A stretch of 64,000 bases of DNA, taken from Streptomyces sp. NBC_00236. GTDB lineage: Bacteria; Actinomycetota; Actinomycetes; Streptomycetales; Streptomycetaceae. Below the pieces are notes generated by a model. The model was not told the origin of the DNA. It saw nothing but the letters and a program-made list of their open reading frames with translations, and made no database searches. Shown here piece by piece: positions 25,153 through 33,463 of this stretch; within the stretch, counting starts at the first letter, position 1; each line of letters begins with the position of its first letter. A program made the translations under genes and the position numbers. The stretch spans positions 7,254,001 to 7,318,000 of the forward strand of contig NZ_CP108100.1 of the NCBI RefSeq assembly GCF_036195045.1. Reading direction: 5' to 3'.

Positions 25153-25183
25153 GCGTGTTTCGGAAGTAGCGCCATTCGCCCGG
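25152..25183 (+). repeat. Dispersed element copy A (GGCGTGTTTCGGAAG...)
   Basis: This 32-bp sequence beginning GGCGTGTTTCGGAAG starts on the last base of the lactonase stop codon. It recurs on the other strand at 33360-33329 with 29 of 32 identities. It resembles the inverted-repeat end of a small mobile or palindromic element; no transposase is present. Confidence 0.6.
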
Positions 25184-25283
25184 AGGGCGGGCTCGTCGGC
25201 GTCCGGTGCGTGCGATCGCACGGCGGAGGCTCCCTGACCGGGCCTGATCCGAACGAAAGGCCTGGGCCCGGGCGCCGGGGAGG

Positions 25284-25314
25284 CCGGGCGGGTCCGGGTC
25301 ACGGACCCGCCCGG
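25284..25314. terminator. Bidirectional terminator, lactonase / TIM-barrel genes
   Basis: CCGGGCGGGTCCG (25284-25296) and CGGACCCGCCCGG (25302-25314) form a perfect 13-bp stem between convergent genes. Confidence 0.8.
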
Positions 25315-25321
25315 CGGTGGA

Positions 25322-26305
25322 TCACCGCGCCGGGAAGCGGCGCAGGGTGCCGGGCAGTCGGGAGCCCAGCGGCGACATGTTCCCGCCGGCGCCGTGCCGG
25401 GCCAGCAGATCCAGGACCAGCCGGCCGCGCCGGACCCGCTCGCGGGCCGTCTGAAGGGCGACATCGCGCAGATGGGCACCGTACGGGTAGATTCCCGGCG
25501 CCTTGGAGAGGCCGAACTTGAGGTAGAGCGGGGCGCCGCGCCGGATCAGTTCGGCCGCCTCGTACATCCGCACATACCCGCCGAGGTCGTCCGGGGCCTC
25601 GATGTACAGGTCCATCGGAGCCGCCGACGCGCGCCGGATCTCGGTGAAGTGAGCGAGCGTCAGGTCGGACGGGATGTTCACCGAGTCCGCCCCCAGCTGC
25701 TCGTACACGGCGAACGACGCGGGATTCACCGGGCCGACCAGGGCGGACACCTTGAACGTCGTGTCGGCGGGCAGTACGCCCTGCTCGCGCAGCCGGTGCA
25801 GCGTCCACAGCACCCCCTCGTCCGCCACCAGCAGGCACTTCACGCCGAGCTCGCAGGCGCGCAGCGCGTCCTCGACACAGCCGGCCAGGGCGTCGTGGCC
25901 ACGGGCGCGCAGCCCGGCGCCGCCCGAATCGGTGCGGAACGAGGCACCGGTGTCCCAGCTGCCGCGCGGACCCGTGAACAGGCAGAGCTCGATGCCGCGT
26001 TCGGCGCAGCCCTCGACCATGTCGGTGATCTCGGTGTCACTGAGCATCCAGACGCCGCTGCCCTGGCTGATCCGGTGGACGGGGACATCGAGCCGCGCGC
26101 TCTCCTTCAGTACGACGGACAGCGCTTCGGGGCCCTCCACGGACGGGATCTCGGTCCGCCATGTGCCGCCGTCGGGAAAGGAGTGCGGGGACGCGTCGGC
26201 CGGGGTCGCGGCGGGGGCGCCGAGCCCGAGCGCGCTGAGCGCGGGCTCGCCCGGACGCCGGACGCCGGTACGCGATCCGGACGGGGCAGGGGATACGGAG
26301 GTCAT
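25322..26305 (-). CDS. U32-peptidase-like TIM-barrel protein
   Basis: This 327-residue protein is not confidently assigned. The alternation of strands and helices suggests a TIM barrel: FRTDSGGAG, GVKCLLVADEGVLWTLHRL, DSVNIPSDLTLAHFTEIRRA, PMDLYIEAPDDLGGYVRMYE, PLYLKFGLSKAPGIYPYG. The style is like U32 peptidases and some sugar-acid aldolases. It has no signal peptide. ATG 26305 has AAAGG six bases away. It lies downstream of the dehydratase and alcohol dehydrogenase on the same strand, which points to a step in the same catabolic route. Confidence 0.55.
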   Translation of the reverse strand: MTSVSPAPSGSRTGVRRPGEPALSALGLGAPAATPADASPHSFPDGGTWRTEIPSVEGPEALSVVLKESARLDVPVHRISQGSGVWMLSDTEITDMVEGCAERGIELCLFTGPRGSWDTGASFRTDSGGAGLRARGHDALAGCVEDALRACELGVKCLLVADEGVLWTLHRLREQGVLPADTTFKVSALVGPVNPASFAVYEQLGADSVNIPSDLTLAHFTEIRRASAAPMDLYIEAPDDLGGYVRMYEAAELIRRGAPLYLKFGLSKAPGIYPYGAHLRDVALQTARERVRRGRLVLDLLARHGAGGNMSPLGSRLPGTLRRFPAR

Positions 26306-26453
26306 GAGCGACCTTTCGTGTTCGGTGGGTCGGACGAGGTTCGGGTGAAGGAGCGACGGACGGGACGGGCCCGCGAGCCGGGCGTGAACCGGCGAGAAGG
26401 ACCGGGAGCGCGTGCCGGGCCCCGCGAGCCCGGCATGATCCAGACAAGGGGCC

Positions 26454-27482
26454 CTAGGGGCGCATCAGCACCTTGCCCGTCCCCGCGCCGCCGCCCCCGA
26501 CCAGTGCGACGGCCTCCGCGAACCGCTCCAGCGGGAACTCGTGCGTGATCAGGGCCGCCGGATCGAGCAGCCCCGCGGTGAACGCCCGCACCGCGTACGA
26601 CCAGGAAGCGGACGAGGCCCCGAACACGCTGCGCACCGTGAGCTGGCTCAGCGACAGGTGGACCGGGTCGATGCCGACGGCCCCCGGCGCGAACATCCCC
26701 GTGAGCACGACCCGGCCCCCGCGCCGCGCGAGCAGGCAGGCGTCGGCCGCGGTGGTCGCGGCCCCGGCCGTCTCCACCACCAGGTCGTAACGGCCGTGCA
26801 CCTCCGCGGCCTCCTTCGGTGCCAGGGCCTCGCTCGCCCCGAAGCGCAGCGCCTGGCGCGCCCGTTCGTCCCGCGGATCGATCACCGTGAGCTCACCGGG
26901 AGACACCGCGGCGAGCAGCTGGACCGCGAGCAGCCCGAGCGTTCCCGCGCCCACGACCGCGATCCGTTCACCCGGCTCGGGGGCCCCGGCCCGTACGGCC
27001 GCCGCGACCACGGCCGCGGGCTCCAGGAGCGCCGCGGCGCGCAGGTCCGCGTCGTCGGCCAGCGGATGCAACAGCCTTGCGGGCAGCACGACATGGTCGG
27101 CGAAAGCGCCGGGCCGGGTGAAACCCGTCTCGTCGTACCCCGAGGTGCACAGCGAGGTCTCACCGCCGCGGCACCGCTCGCAGCTCCCGCAGGAACGGAA
27201 CCCCTCGGCGACCGTACGCCGGCCGGTCAGGGACGGGTCGACGCCCGCCCCCACCGCCTCGACGGTGCCCGACCACTCGTGGCCGGGCACCACGGGGTAG
27301 TGCACGTAACCCGGGTCGCGATGACCGTCGTACACCTCGCGGTCGCTCATGCAGATCCCGGCCGCGGCCACCCGCACCCGGACCTCGCCGGGGCCTGGCT
27401 CCACGACCGGTCCGTCCGTCAGCCGGTGCTCGCCCGGCCGGTCGATCGTGATCGCCCGCGAGCGGGCGGGCGTGTCGCTCAC
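26454..27482 (-). CDS. Zinc-dependent alcohol/sugar dehydrogenase (MDR family)
   Basis: This 342-residue medium-chain dehydrogenase has catalytic zinc ligands in AAGICMSDREVYDG and VVPGHEWSG. Four cysteines for structural zinc lie in CGSCERCRGGETSLC, and the NAD(P) Rossmann motif is VVGAGTLGLLAVQLL. GTG 27482 overlaps the dehydratase stop (GTGA). It oxidises an alcohol group, probably of a sugar or dehydrated sugar acid, given its neighbours. Confidence 0.85.
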   Translation of the reverse strand: MSDTPARSRAITIDRPGEHRLTDGPVVEPGPGEVRVRVAAAGICMSDREVYDGHRDPGYVHYPVVPGHEWSGTVEAVGAGVDPSLTGRRTVAEGFRSCGSCERCRGGETSLCTSGYDETGFTRPGAFADHVVLPARLLHPLADDADLRAAALLEPAAVVAAAVRAGAPEPGERIAVVGAGTLGLLAVQLLAAVSPGELTVIDPRDERARQALRFGASEALAPKEAAEVHGRYDLVVETAGAATTAADACLLARRGGRVVLTGMFAPGAVGIDPVHLSLSQLTVRSVFGASSASWSYAVRAFTAGLLDPAALITHEFPLERFAEAVALVGGGGAGTGKVLMRP

Positions 27483-28633
27483 TTGGGCTGCCTCTTCTCC
27501 CAGCCGTCGGCCCACAGGTCGAACCGGGCCTGCTGCTGCGGGAATTCGGCGGCCGCGTCGACATCGAGCTCCACGCCGAGGCCGGGGGCGTCGGAGAGCT
27601 CGAAGCAGCCGGTCTCGGGGTCGACCTGAGGGGCGCCCTTGACGACCTTCTTGATGTCGGCGTCCGCGAAGTCGTTGAAGTGTTCGAGGATCTTGAAGTT
27701 GGGGGTGCAGCCCGCGACCTGGAGGCTGGCAGCCGTCAGCACCGAGCCCCCGACGTTGTGCGGGGCGATCAGCGTGTAGTGGGTCTCGGCCGTCGCGGCG
27801 AGCTTCCGGGTCTCCAGGATCCCGCCGATGTGGCCGACGTCCGGCTGGATGATGTCGACGGCCTGCGACTCGAAGAGCTCGCGAAACTCGATGCGGTCGT
27901 GGATGCGCTCACCCGTCGCGATCGGCAGGTCGACCTTGGCCGCCACCTTGGCGAGCGCCTTCAGGTTCTCCGGCGGCACCGGCTCCTCCAGCCAGGCCGG
28001 CCGGAACGGGGCCATCTCGTGGGCGATCCGCACCGCCGTCGAGGGGCTGAAACGGCCGTGCATCTCCAGCATCAGCTCGGTGTCCGGACCGATGGCGTCC
28101 CGGACCGCCTCGATGAGCGACACGGAGTAGCGGGTCTCCTCCTGGCCCAGCTCGAAGTGGCCCGTCCCGAACGGGTCGATCTTCACCGCCCGGTAGCCGC
28201 GCGCGACGACCGCCGAGGCGGCCTTGTGATACGCCTCCGGGGTCCGCTCGGTGGTGTACCAGCCGTTGGCATACGCCTTGACCCGGTCGGTGACCTTTCC
28301 GCCGAGAAGCTGCCAGACGGGAACACCGAGCGCCTTCCCCTTGATGTCCCAGCAGGCCATCTCCACGACCGCGATGCCGGACATGACGATCTCACCGGCC
28401 CGCCCGTAGTCGCCGTACTTCATCCGGCGTACGAGATCCTCGACGGCGAACGGGTCCGAACCGGAGATGTGGTTGGCCTCCGCCTCGCGCAGATAGCCGA
28501 TGAGCGCATCGGTGCGGCCGAGCATCCGGGTCTCACCCACACCGGTGAGGCCCTCGTCGGTATGGACCTGCACATAGGTGAGGTTGCGCCAGGGTGTTCC
28601 GACCACATGTGTGCTGATTCCGGTGATACGCAC
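27479..28633 (-). CDS. Enolase-superfamily sugar-acid dehydratase (mandelate racemase group)
   Basis: This 384-residue protein starts at GTG 28633 with GAGGGG nine bases upstream. It shows the capping domain (VQVHTDEGLTGVGETRM) and the barrel. Metal ligands sit on three successive strands, LMLEMHGRFS, WLEEPVPPEN and IATGERIHD; a KIDPF motif and APHNVGGSVL supply acid/base residues. Family members dehydrate aldonates such as galactonate, gluconate or fuconate. The adjoining lactonase and dehydrogenase fit a non-phosphorylative oxidation path. The exact sugar cannot be read from sequence. Confidence 0.85.
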   Translation of the reverse strand: MRITGISTHVVGTPWRNLTYVQVHTDEGLTGVGETRMLGRTDALIGYLREAEANHISGSDPFAVEDLVRRMKYGDYGRAGEIVMSGIAVVEMACWDIKGKALGVPVWQLLGGKVTDRVKAYANGWYTTERTPEAYHKAASAVVARGYRAVKIDPFGTGHFELGQEETRYSVSLIEAVRDAIGPDTELMLEMHGRFSPSTAVRIAHEMAPFRPAWLEEPVPPENLKALAKVAAKVDLPIATGERIHDRIEFRELFESQAVDIIQPDVGHIGGILETRKLAATAETHYTLIAPHNVGGSVLTAASLQVAGCTPNFKILEHFNDFADADIKKVVKGAPQVDPETGCFELSDAPGLGVELDVDAAAEFPQQQARFDLWADGWEKRQPK

Positions 28634-28652
28634 GGGAGTTGCCCCTCGACTT

Positions 28653-28680
28653 GTTCGATATTTCGGCACTCGTTCGAAAT
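28653..28680. promoter_or_regulatory. Candidate IclR operator before the dehydratase operon
   Basis: ATTTCG (28660-28665) and CGAAAT (28675-28680) face each other 20 bp upstream of the dehydratase start; GTTCGA occurs twice. An imperfect dyad of this size suits the IclR protein encoded at the other end of the cluster. Confidence 0.35.
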
Positions 28681-28898
28681 CCTGGCGTGACCGTAATAAC
28701 GGGGCGGGGCGAGTGTCAATGGGGCCGTCGCGTCGCGGTCCGGATCCCGGGCCGCCGGGCGGCCTCGCCGAGGCCGTGCTAAGACCGCCCGGACGGCCTC
28801 GCGGTAGCGCAGGCGCCCCGCTCCATTCCCTCGTATAAAGGGGCGGACACGGCCCGGGCGACGGGCACGGCGACCGAGCGGCGGCGAAGGAGGCCCGG

Positions 28899-30149
28899 AT
28901 GGGCCGGGAGCGGACCGGACGTCAGGGGCGCGGCGGGCCAGGGATCCGCGAGGACCGCGGGCCCGTACGGTACGGACCGCCCGCCCCGGACCCCGGCCTG
29001 CCCGTGCTGCCCGGACTGGCCGACGTGCTGGCGGCCGCGGCGGGCCGCGGCGAACCCGAACCGGCCGGCGGCTCGGCCGCCCTGCGCGAGGCGGCCCTGG
29101 CCTACTGGCACCGGCGCGGACTGCGCGGCGGCCCCGAGCACATCGCCGCCGCGCCGGGCACCTCCCCGCTGGTGCTCGCCCTGATCGCCGCACACGGCGG
29201 CGACGTACTGATGCCGCGCCCCTGCCCCGCCTCCTGGATCCCGCAGGCCCGGCTGCTGGGCAGGCCCGCCTACCAGGTCCCGACCCCCGCCGAATGCGGC
29301 GGCGTCCCCGACCCGTACGCACTCCTGGAGACGGTACGAAGGGTGCGCGCCGAGGGAGGCAGGCCGCGGCTGCTGCTGATCTCGGTGGTGGACGACCCCA
29401 CCGCCACGGTCGCCCCGCCGGAACTGGTGCGTGAGGCGTGCGAGGCGGCCGTCGCCGAAGGGCTGCACATCGTCAGCGACGAGACGTGGCGCGACACCCT
29501 GCACCGGCCGCACGACACGGTGCTGCTCAGCCCGGCCGAGATGTGCCCCGACGACGTCACGGTCGTCTCCGACCTGGCGGGCGCGCTGACCCCTTCGGCC
29601 TGGCCCGTCGCCGTCGCCCGGTTCCCGGACACCGCGCGGTCCGCGGTCCGCCACGCCCGTACGCTCGACATCCTCACCGCGCTCGGCGCCCTCGTCGCGG
29701 GCCCCGTCGCGGCCGCCGCCGCCCACGCGCTCCACGAACCGGACGCCGTCACCGAACGCGTCCGCCGCGCCGCGGCCCTCCAGGCCCGCGTCGCCGCGGC
29801 CGCCCACCACGCCGTCCTCGCCTCCGGCGCGCTGGCCAGACCCCCGCAGGCGGGCCGTCACCTGTACGCGGACCTCGGCCCGCTGCGCTCCCGGCTCGCC
29901 GCCCGCGGGGTCACGGACTCGCTGGAACTGGAGGAGTACCTGACGGAGCGCCTCGGTGCCCCGGCCCCCGGCGGCCACCGCTTCGGCGACGAACTGGGCG
30001 CCCTGCGGGTGCGGCTGGGCACCGGACCGCTGCTCGGCTCGACACCGCGGCAGCAGACGGAGTCCCTCGCCGCGGCCGAACCCCTCGAATTGCCGCATGT
30101 CGCGGCAGCGCTGAGCATGTTCCGGGCAGCCCTCGACGAACCCCGCTGA
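28899..30149 (+). CDS. Aminotransferase class I/II-like protein lacking the PLP lysine
   Basis: This 416-residue fold-type-I PLP-like protein has an ideal AAGGAGG before ATG 28899. The cofactor-pocket aspartate is in IVSDETWRDTL (Asp194), and the strand-helix order fits. At the Schiff-base site (normally S-x-S-K...PGWRLG) it reads VVSDLAGALTPSAWPVAVA (from residue 222), with Ala227 where Lys should be. A C-terminal LRVRLGTGPL could hold the substrate-carboxylate arginine. It may be a pseudo-enzyme or use PLP differently. The metallo-hydrolase gene begins 38 bp downstream on the same strand. Confidence 0.7.
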   Translation: MGRERTGRQGRGGPGIREDRGPVRYGPPAPDPGLPVLPGLADVLAAAAGRGEPEPAGGSAALREAALAYWHRRGLRGGPEHIAAAPGTSPLVLALIAAHGGDVLMPRPCPASWIPQARLLGRPAYQVPTPAECGGVPDPYALLETVRRVRAEGGRPRLLLISVVDDPTATVAPPELVREACEAAVAEGLHIVSDETWRDTLHRPHDTVLLSPAEMCPDDVTVVSDLAGALTPSAWPVAVARFPDTARSAVRHARTLDILTALGALVAGPVAAAAAHALHEPDAVTERVRRAAALQARVAAAAHHAVLASGALARPPQAGRHLYADLGPLRSRLAARGVTDSLELEEYLTERLGAPAPGGHRFGDELGALRVRLGTGPLLGSTPRQQTESLAAAEPLELPHVAAALSMFRAALDEPR

Positions 30150-30187
30150 CACGCTGCGCCGACGCTCTCCGAGACGGGAGTCCCCCG

Positions 30188-31252
30188 ATGACGGAACAGA
30201 CAGAGCGCTCCCTCGCCCGGGACCCGCGCGTGGTGTCCGGCGGAGAGATCGTGACCCCGCGCCCCCTCGGCGAGCTGCGGTCCTGGCCCAGCAGCTTCGC
30301 CGACCGGCTCACCGCGCCCCTCCCCGGCCTGACGGGCATGTCCCGACTGGCCCGTGAACACTCCATCCGGCCCAACGCCGAGGGACTGCGTGGCATCCAC
30401 CGGCTGCCGTACGCCCCCGGGCCACTGCCCGCCACCCCCGCCGGAACCACCTGCGTCACCTGGGCCGGGCATGCCAGCTGGATCATCCGTACCGGCGGAC
30501 TGACCGTGCTCGCCGACCCCGTCTGGTCCCGCCGCATCCTCGGCACCCCGGCCCGGATCACCCCCGTCGGCGTCCCCTGGGACGACCTGCCGACGATCGA
30601 CGCCGTCGTCATCAGCCACAACCACTACGACCATCTCGACGCACCGACCCTGCGCCGGCTTCCCCGGCACACCCCGCTGTTCGTCCCGGCCGGACTGGGC
30701 CGCTGGTGCCGCCGCCGCGGCTTCGGCTGTGTCACCGAACTCGACTGGTGGGAATCGGCGGAACTGGGCGGGGTCCGCTTCGACTTCGTTCCCTCGCACC
30801 ACTGGTCCAAGCGCACCCTCACCGACACCTGCCGCTCGCTGTGGGGCGGCTGGGTCATCGAGGACACCACCGGGCCCGGCCGCGGACAACGCATCTACTT
30901 CGCCGGCGACACCGGATACGGCCACTGGTTCACCGAGATCGGCCGCCGCCACCCCGGCATCGATCTGGCCCTGCTGCCCATCGGGGCGTACGAGCCGCGC
31001 TGGTGGCTCGCCGGTGTGCACGCCGACCCGGAGGAGGCCGTGCAGGCGTACGAGGATCTCGGAGCCGCCGCCATGGCGCCCATGCACTGGGCGACCTTCC
31101 TGCTCTCCGCGGAGCCCGTCCTCGAACCGCTCACCCGGCTGCGCACCGCATGGCGACGGGCCGGCCACCCGCGCGAGCGGCTCTGGGACCTGCCCATCGG
31201 CGGCTCGCGCATCCTCGACACCACGAGCGAGCCCCGTACGGTCAGCGGCTGA
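30188..31252 (+). CDS. Metallo-beta-lactamase-fold hydrolase (NAPE-PLD/UlaG-like)
   Basis: This 354-residue cytoplasmic zinc hydrolase has TCVTWAGHASWIIR, VVISHNHYDHLD (the H-x-H-x-D-H metal motif), FVPSHHWSKRT, IYFAGDTGYG and MAPMHWATF. This is the full ligand ladder of the NAPE-PLD/RomA-like branch, whose members cleave phosphodiesters. GGGAG lies before ATG 30188. It probably shares a transcript with the preceding PLP-like gene and converges with the DedA gene. Confidence 0.85.
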   Translation: MTEQTERSLARDPRVVSGGEIVTPRPLGELRSWPSSFADRLTAPLPGLTGMSRLAREHSIRPNAEGLRGIHRLPYAPGPLPATPAGTTCVTWAGHASWIIRTGGLTVLADPVWSRRILGTPARITPVGVPWDDLPTIDAVVISHNHYDHLDAPTLRRLPRHTPLFVPAGLGRWCRRRGFGCVTELDWWESAELGGVRFDFVPSHHWSKRTLTDTCRSLWGGWVIEDTTGPGRGQRIYFAGDTGYGHWFTEIGRRHPGIDLALLPIGAYEPRWWLAGVHADPEEAVQAYEDLGAAAMAPMHWATFLLSAEPVLEPLTRLRTAWRRAGHPRERLWDLPIGGSRILDTTSEPRTVSG

Positions 31253-31264
31253 GACGGCCGGAAG

Positions 31265-31885
31265 TCACCGGCCACGCAGCCGGTGCCACAGCGCCGGTGC
31301 CCCGCTGATCAGCAGCGTCAGACCCACTGCCGCCACGACGCCCTGCCACGGCTCCGGGAACAGCGAACCGCCGAGAATCCCGATCAGCTGATACGTGGCC
31401 GCCCAGGCCAGACAGGCCGGCACATCGCCCCGGGCGAACCGCCTCAGCGGCATCCGGCCCAGCAGACACGCCAGCATCACCGGGATCCGCCCCGCCGGCA
31501 CCAGCCGGGACAGCACCAGCACCATCGCGCCGTGCTCGTCGAGCTTCCGCCGCGCCTGCGCGAGCCGCTCCGGCGCGGCCCGGTCGCTGATGGCACGCAG
31601 CCACCTGGAACCGTTCTTCGACCGCACCCCGCGCTGCCCCAGCCAGTACAGGCAGATGTCCCCGAGGAACGCCGCGGACGACGCCACCGCGAACACGATC
31701 AGCAGCGAGAACGGCGACGACTGATGGAAGGCCACCACGGCCGCCGAGCTCACCAGGGCACCCGTCGGCACCACCGGCACCAGGGCGCCCAGCGCCACCA
31801 GCAGGAACAGCGAGGGATAGCCGACGGCCTGCTGCGTCGACTCGGGCGGCAGCTGCGTCGTCTGCCGGAGGAACTCGACTATCAC
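31265..31885 (-). CDS. DedA-family membrane protein
   Basis: This 206-residue protein has four to five hydrophobic helices. The DedA core is present: FAVASSAAFLGDICLYWLGQRG (a G-D-x-x-x-Y-x-x-G motif), then VLVLSRLVPAGRIPVMLACLLGRM (S-R-x-x-P-x-x-R). DedA proteins flip undecaprenyl phosphate or other phospholipids and support proton-driven transport. GTG 31885 overlaps the stop of the upstream metallo-hydrolase as GTGA, so the two are translationally coupled. Confidence 0.88.
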   Translation of the reverse strand: MIVEFLRQTTQLPPESTQQAVGYPSLFLLVALGALVPVVPTGALVSSAAVVAFHQSSPFSLLIVFAVASSAAFLGDICLYWLGQRGVRSKNGSRWLRAISDRAAPERLAQARRKLDEHGAMVLVLSRLVPAGRIPVMLACLLGRMPLRRFARGDVPACLAWAATYQLIGILGGSLFPEPWQGVVAAVGLTLLISGAPALWHRLRGR

Positions 31886-32664
31886 CCGGTGGCCCCCGGC
31901 CGCACGTGCTCGCCCTGCTCCAGCCGGTGCACCGCCACCTCGGGCGCCCGCAGCGCCGCCTGGCGGACGAACTCGTCACCCGGCGAGTGGAACTCGTGGG
32001 GCCGGACCCCGTCCATCCCGATCGGCCAGTACGTGCCGTAGTGCACCGGCACCGCGGCCCGGGGCGCGATCCGGACGAGCGCCTCGGCGGCGCGCGTCGC
32101 GTCGAGGTGGCTGTGGCCCAGATACGGTCCCCAGCCGCCGACCGGCAGCAGGGCCACGTCCACCGGGCCGACCGCGTCCGCCATGGCGTCGAAGAGCCCG
32201 GTGTCCCCGGCGAAATACGTCCGGGCCTCGCCCTCGACGACGTATCCGAGCGCGGGGGAGCGGTGCGGGCCGACCGGGAGGCGCCGCCCGTCGTGCAGGG
32301 CGGGCACCGCCCTGACCCGCACCGCGCCGACCCGCACCTCGTCGCCCGCCGCCACCTCGGTGATCCGCAGCGCCCGCATCCTGCGCAGCACCCGCAGCCC
32401 CGGCACCGCCCGGACGGCCCCCAGCGGGACGATCAGACGGGAGCCCGGGGCGATGCGGGCCAGGGACGGCAGATGCAGATGGTCGGAGTGCAGATGCGAG
32501 ATCAGCACGACGTCGGCGACCGCGGCCGTCGGTCCCGGCAGCTCACCGCGTCGCCGCCGCAGATGCGCGAAGCGCCGTACGAAAAGGGGGTCCGTCAGGA
32601 CCCGGACCCCGGAGTCCTCGATCGTGCAGGTGGCATGACCCCACCAGGTGATCTCCACCGGCAC
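31882..32664 (-). CDS. Metallo-beta-lactamase-fold hydrolase (UlaG-like)
   Basis: This 260-residue hydrolase starts at GTG 32664 with GGAGG six bases away. It has ITWWGHATCTIED, LISHLHSDHLHLPSL (H-x-H-x-D-H), ALHDGRRLP, TYFAGDTGLFD and PVHYGTYWP, all the zinc-binding landmarks. This is the UlaG/YtnP-like type that hydrolyses lactones or phosphodiesters. It differs from the product of 30188-31252 by lacking the N-terminal extension. Coupling to DedA suggests a membrane-lipid or carrier-related substrate, but this is inference. Confidence 0.85.
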   Translation of the reverse strand: MPVEITWWGHATCTIEDSGVRVLTDPLFVRRFAHLRRRRGELPGPTAAVADVVLISHLHSDHLHLPSLARIAPGSRLIVPLGAVRAVPGLRVLRRMRALRITEVAAGDEVRVGAVRVRAVPALHDGRRLPVGPHRSPALGYVVEGEARTYFAGDTGLFDAMADAVGPVDVALLPVGGWGPYLGHSHLDATRAAEALVRIAPRAAVPVHYGTYWPIGMDGVRPHEFHSPGDEFVRQAALRAPEVAVHRLEQGEHVRPGATG

Positions 32665-32822
32665 GTGCCGCCTCCTGCTCGTAGGACCTGCCGACGAGCC
32701 TACGGGGCGGACGGCACCCACGGGGGCCCCCGGCGCACCCCGGGCACCTCCGGGCGCCCCTTCCCGCCCCGACGTGCGCCTTCTGGAACGGGTATCCGGC
32801 CGGTAGGGTCGCAGAACGCCAA

Positions 32823-32886
32823 GGGGGTCTCTGGCACAGCCCCGTGCCGGACGACGCGACGCCGCGGGGGTTTGCCAGACACCCCC
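32823..32886. repeat. Long inverted repeat in front of the resolvase-like gene
   Basis: GGGGGTCTCTGGCA (32823-32836) and TGCCAGACACCCCC (32873-32886) pair over 13 of 14 positions around a 36-nt centre. The right arm ends 8 bp before the ribosome site of the gene at 32905. It could be a leader-RNA structure or a repressor site. Confidence 0.55.
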
Positions 32887-32904
32887 TGGTACGGGGGACA
32901 GCCA

Positions 32905-33309
32905 ATGGGGGACGTACGCGTGGCGGCCATCGCCAGTCTCACGCCGCTGGAGGAGCTCGACAGCGATCCGTTCCTCGTGGACACCCGCAGCCAGCACGCC
33001 ATGTGCGCCCGGTGGGCCGCCGACCAGGGCTACGTCGTCACCCGGCAGCTGCGCCTCTACGGACTGGCTCCCGACCACCACGGGCTCTGGGCCGACGTCG
33101 AGGGCGGCGAGGTCGAACTCTTCGTCGCCCCCACCGACCGGGTGCTCGCCCGGGCCGTCGCCTCGGTCCCGCAGTTCGCCGCCGAGTGCGAGCGGCGCGG
33201 CGTCCGCCTGGAGATCGCCGGTCTCGACGAACCGCAGTACAGCGCCCGTACGAAAGCCAGTGTGCACCGCAGGCTCTCCATGCCGACCGCCGGCTACGAC
33301 GGCTGCTAG
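32905..33309 (+). CDS. Resolvase-N-domain-like small protein, unknown function
   Basis: This 134-residue protein has a GGGGGA site before ATG 32905. The pattern resembles the catalytic domain of serine recombinases: QHAMCARWAADQGYVVTRQL, EVELFVAPTDRVLARA, and VPQFAAECERRGVRLEI. These match the Q-x-x-x-C-x-x-WA-x-x-x-G-Y, the strand before 'DRLAR', and the final C-x-x-x-GV-x-LE of resolvases. The catalytic serine and arginine pattern is not recognisable, and there is no DNA-binding tail. It may be a domesticated, inactive resolvase fold. No mobile element adjoins it. Confidence 0.45.
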   Translation: MGDVRVAAIASLTPLEELDSDPFLVDTRSQHAMCARWAADQGYVVTRQLRLYGLAPDHHGLWADVEGGEVELFVAPTDRVLARAVASVPQFAAECERRGVRLEIAGLDEPQYSARTKASVHRRLSMPTAGYDGC

Positions 33310-33360
33310 GGCCTGTTTCGAAGGTTCGCCGGGCGGACGGCGCTGCTTCCGAAACACGCC
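33310..33360 (-). repeat. Dispersed element copy B with terminal inverted repeats
   Basis: This 51-bp sequence right after the stop codon of the preceding gene begins GGCCTGTTTCGAAGG and ends GCTTCCGAAACACGCC, imperfect inverted repeats. Read on the minus strand, its first 32 bases match 25152-25183 at 29 positions. It could fold as a hairpin terminator. Confidence 0.65.
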
Positions 33361-33463
33361 CCGGGGCCCGTCACCGGCCATCGCGCCGCGGACCGCCGCG
33401 CTCGCTGTGAAAGGCTGGGGCCGGGCCCGGAACGGCAGGGCCCGGACGTGAGGTGGCAGCGGC

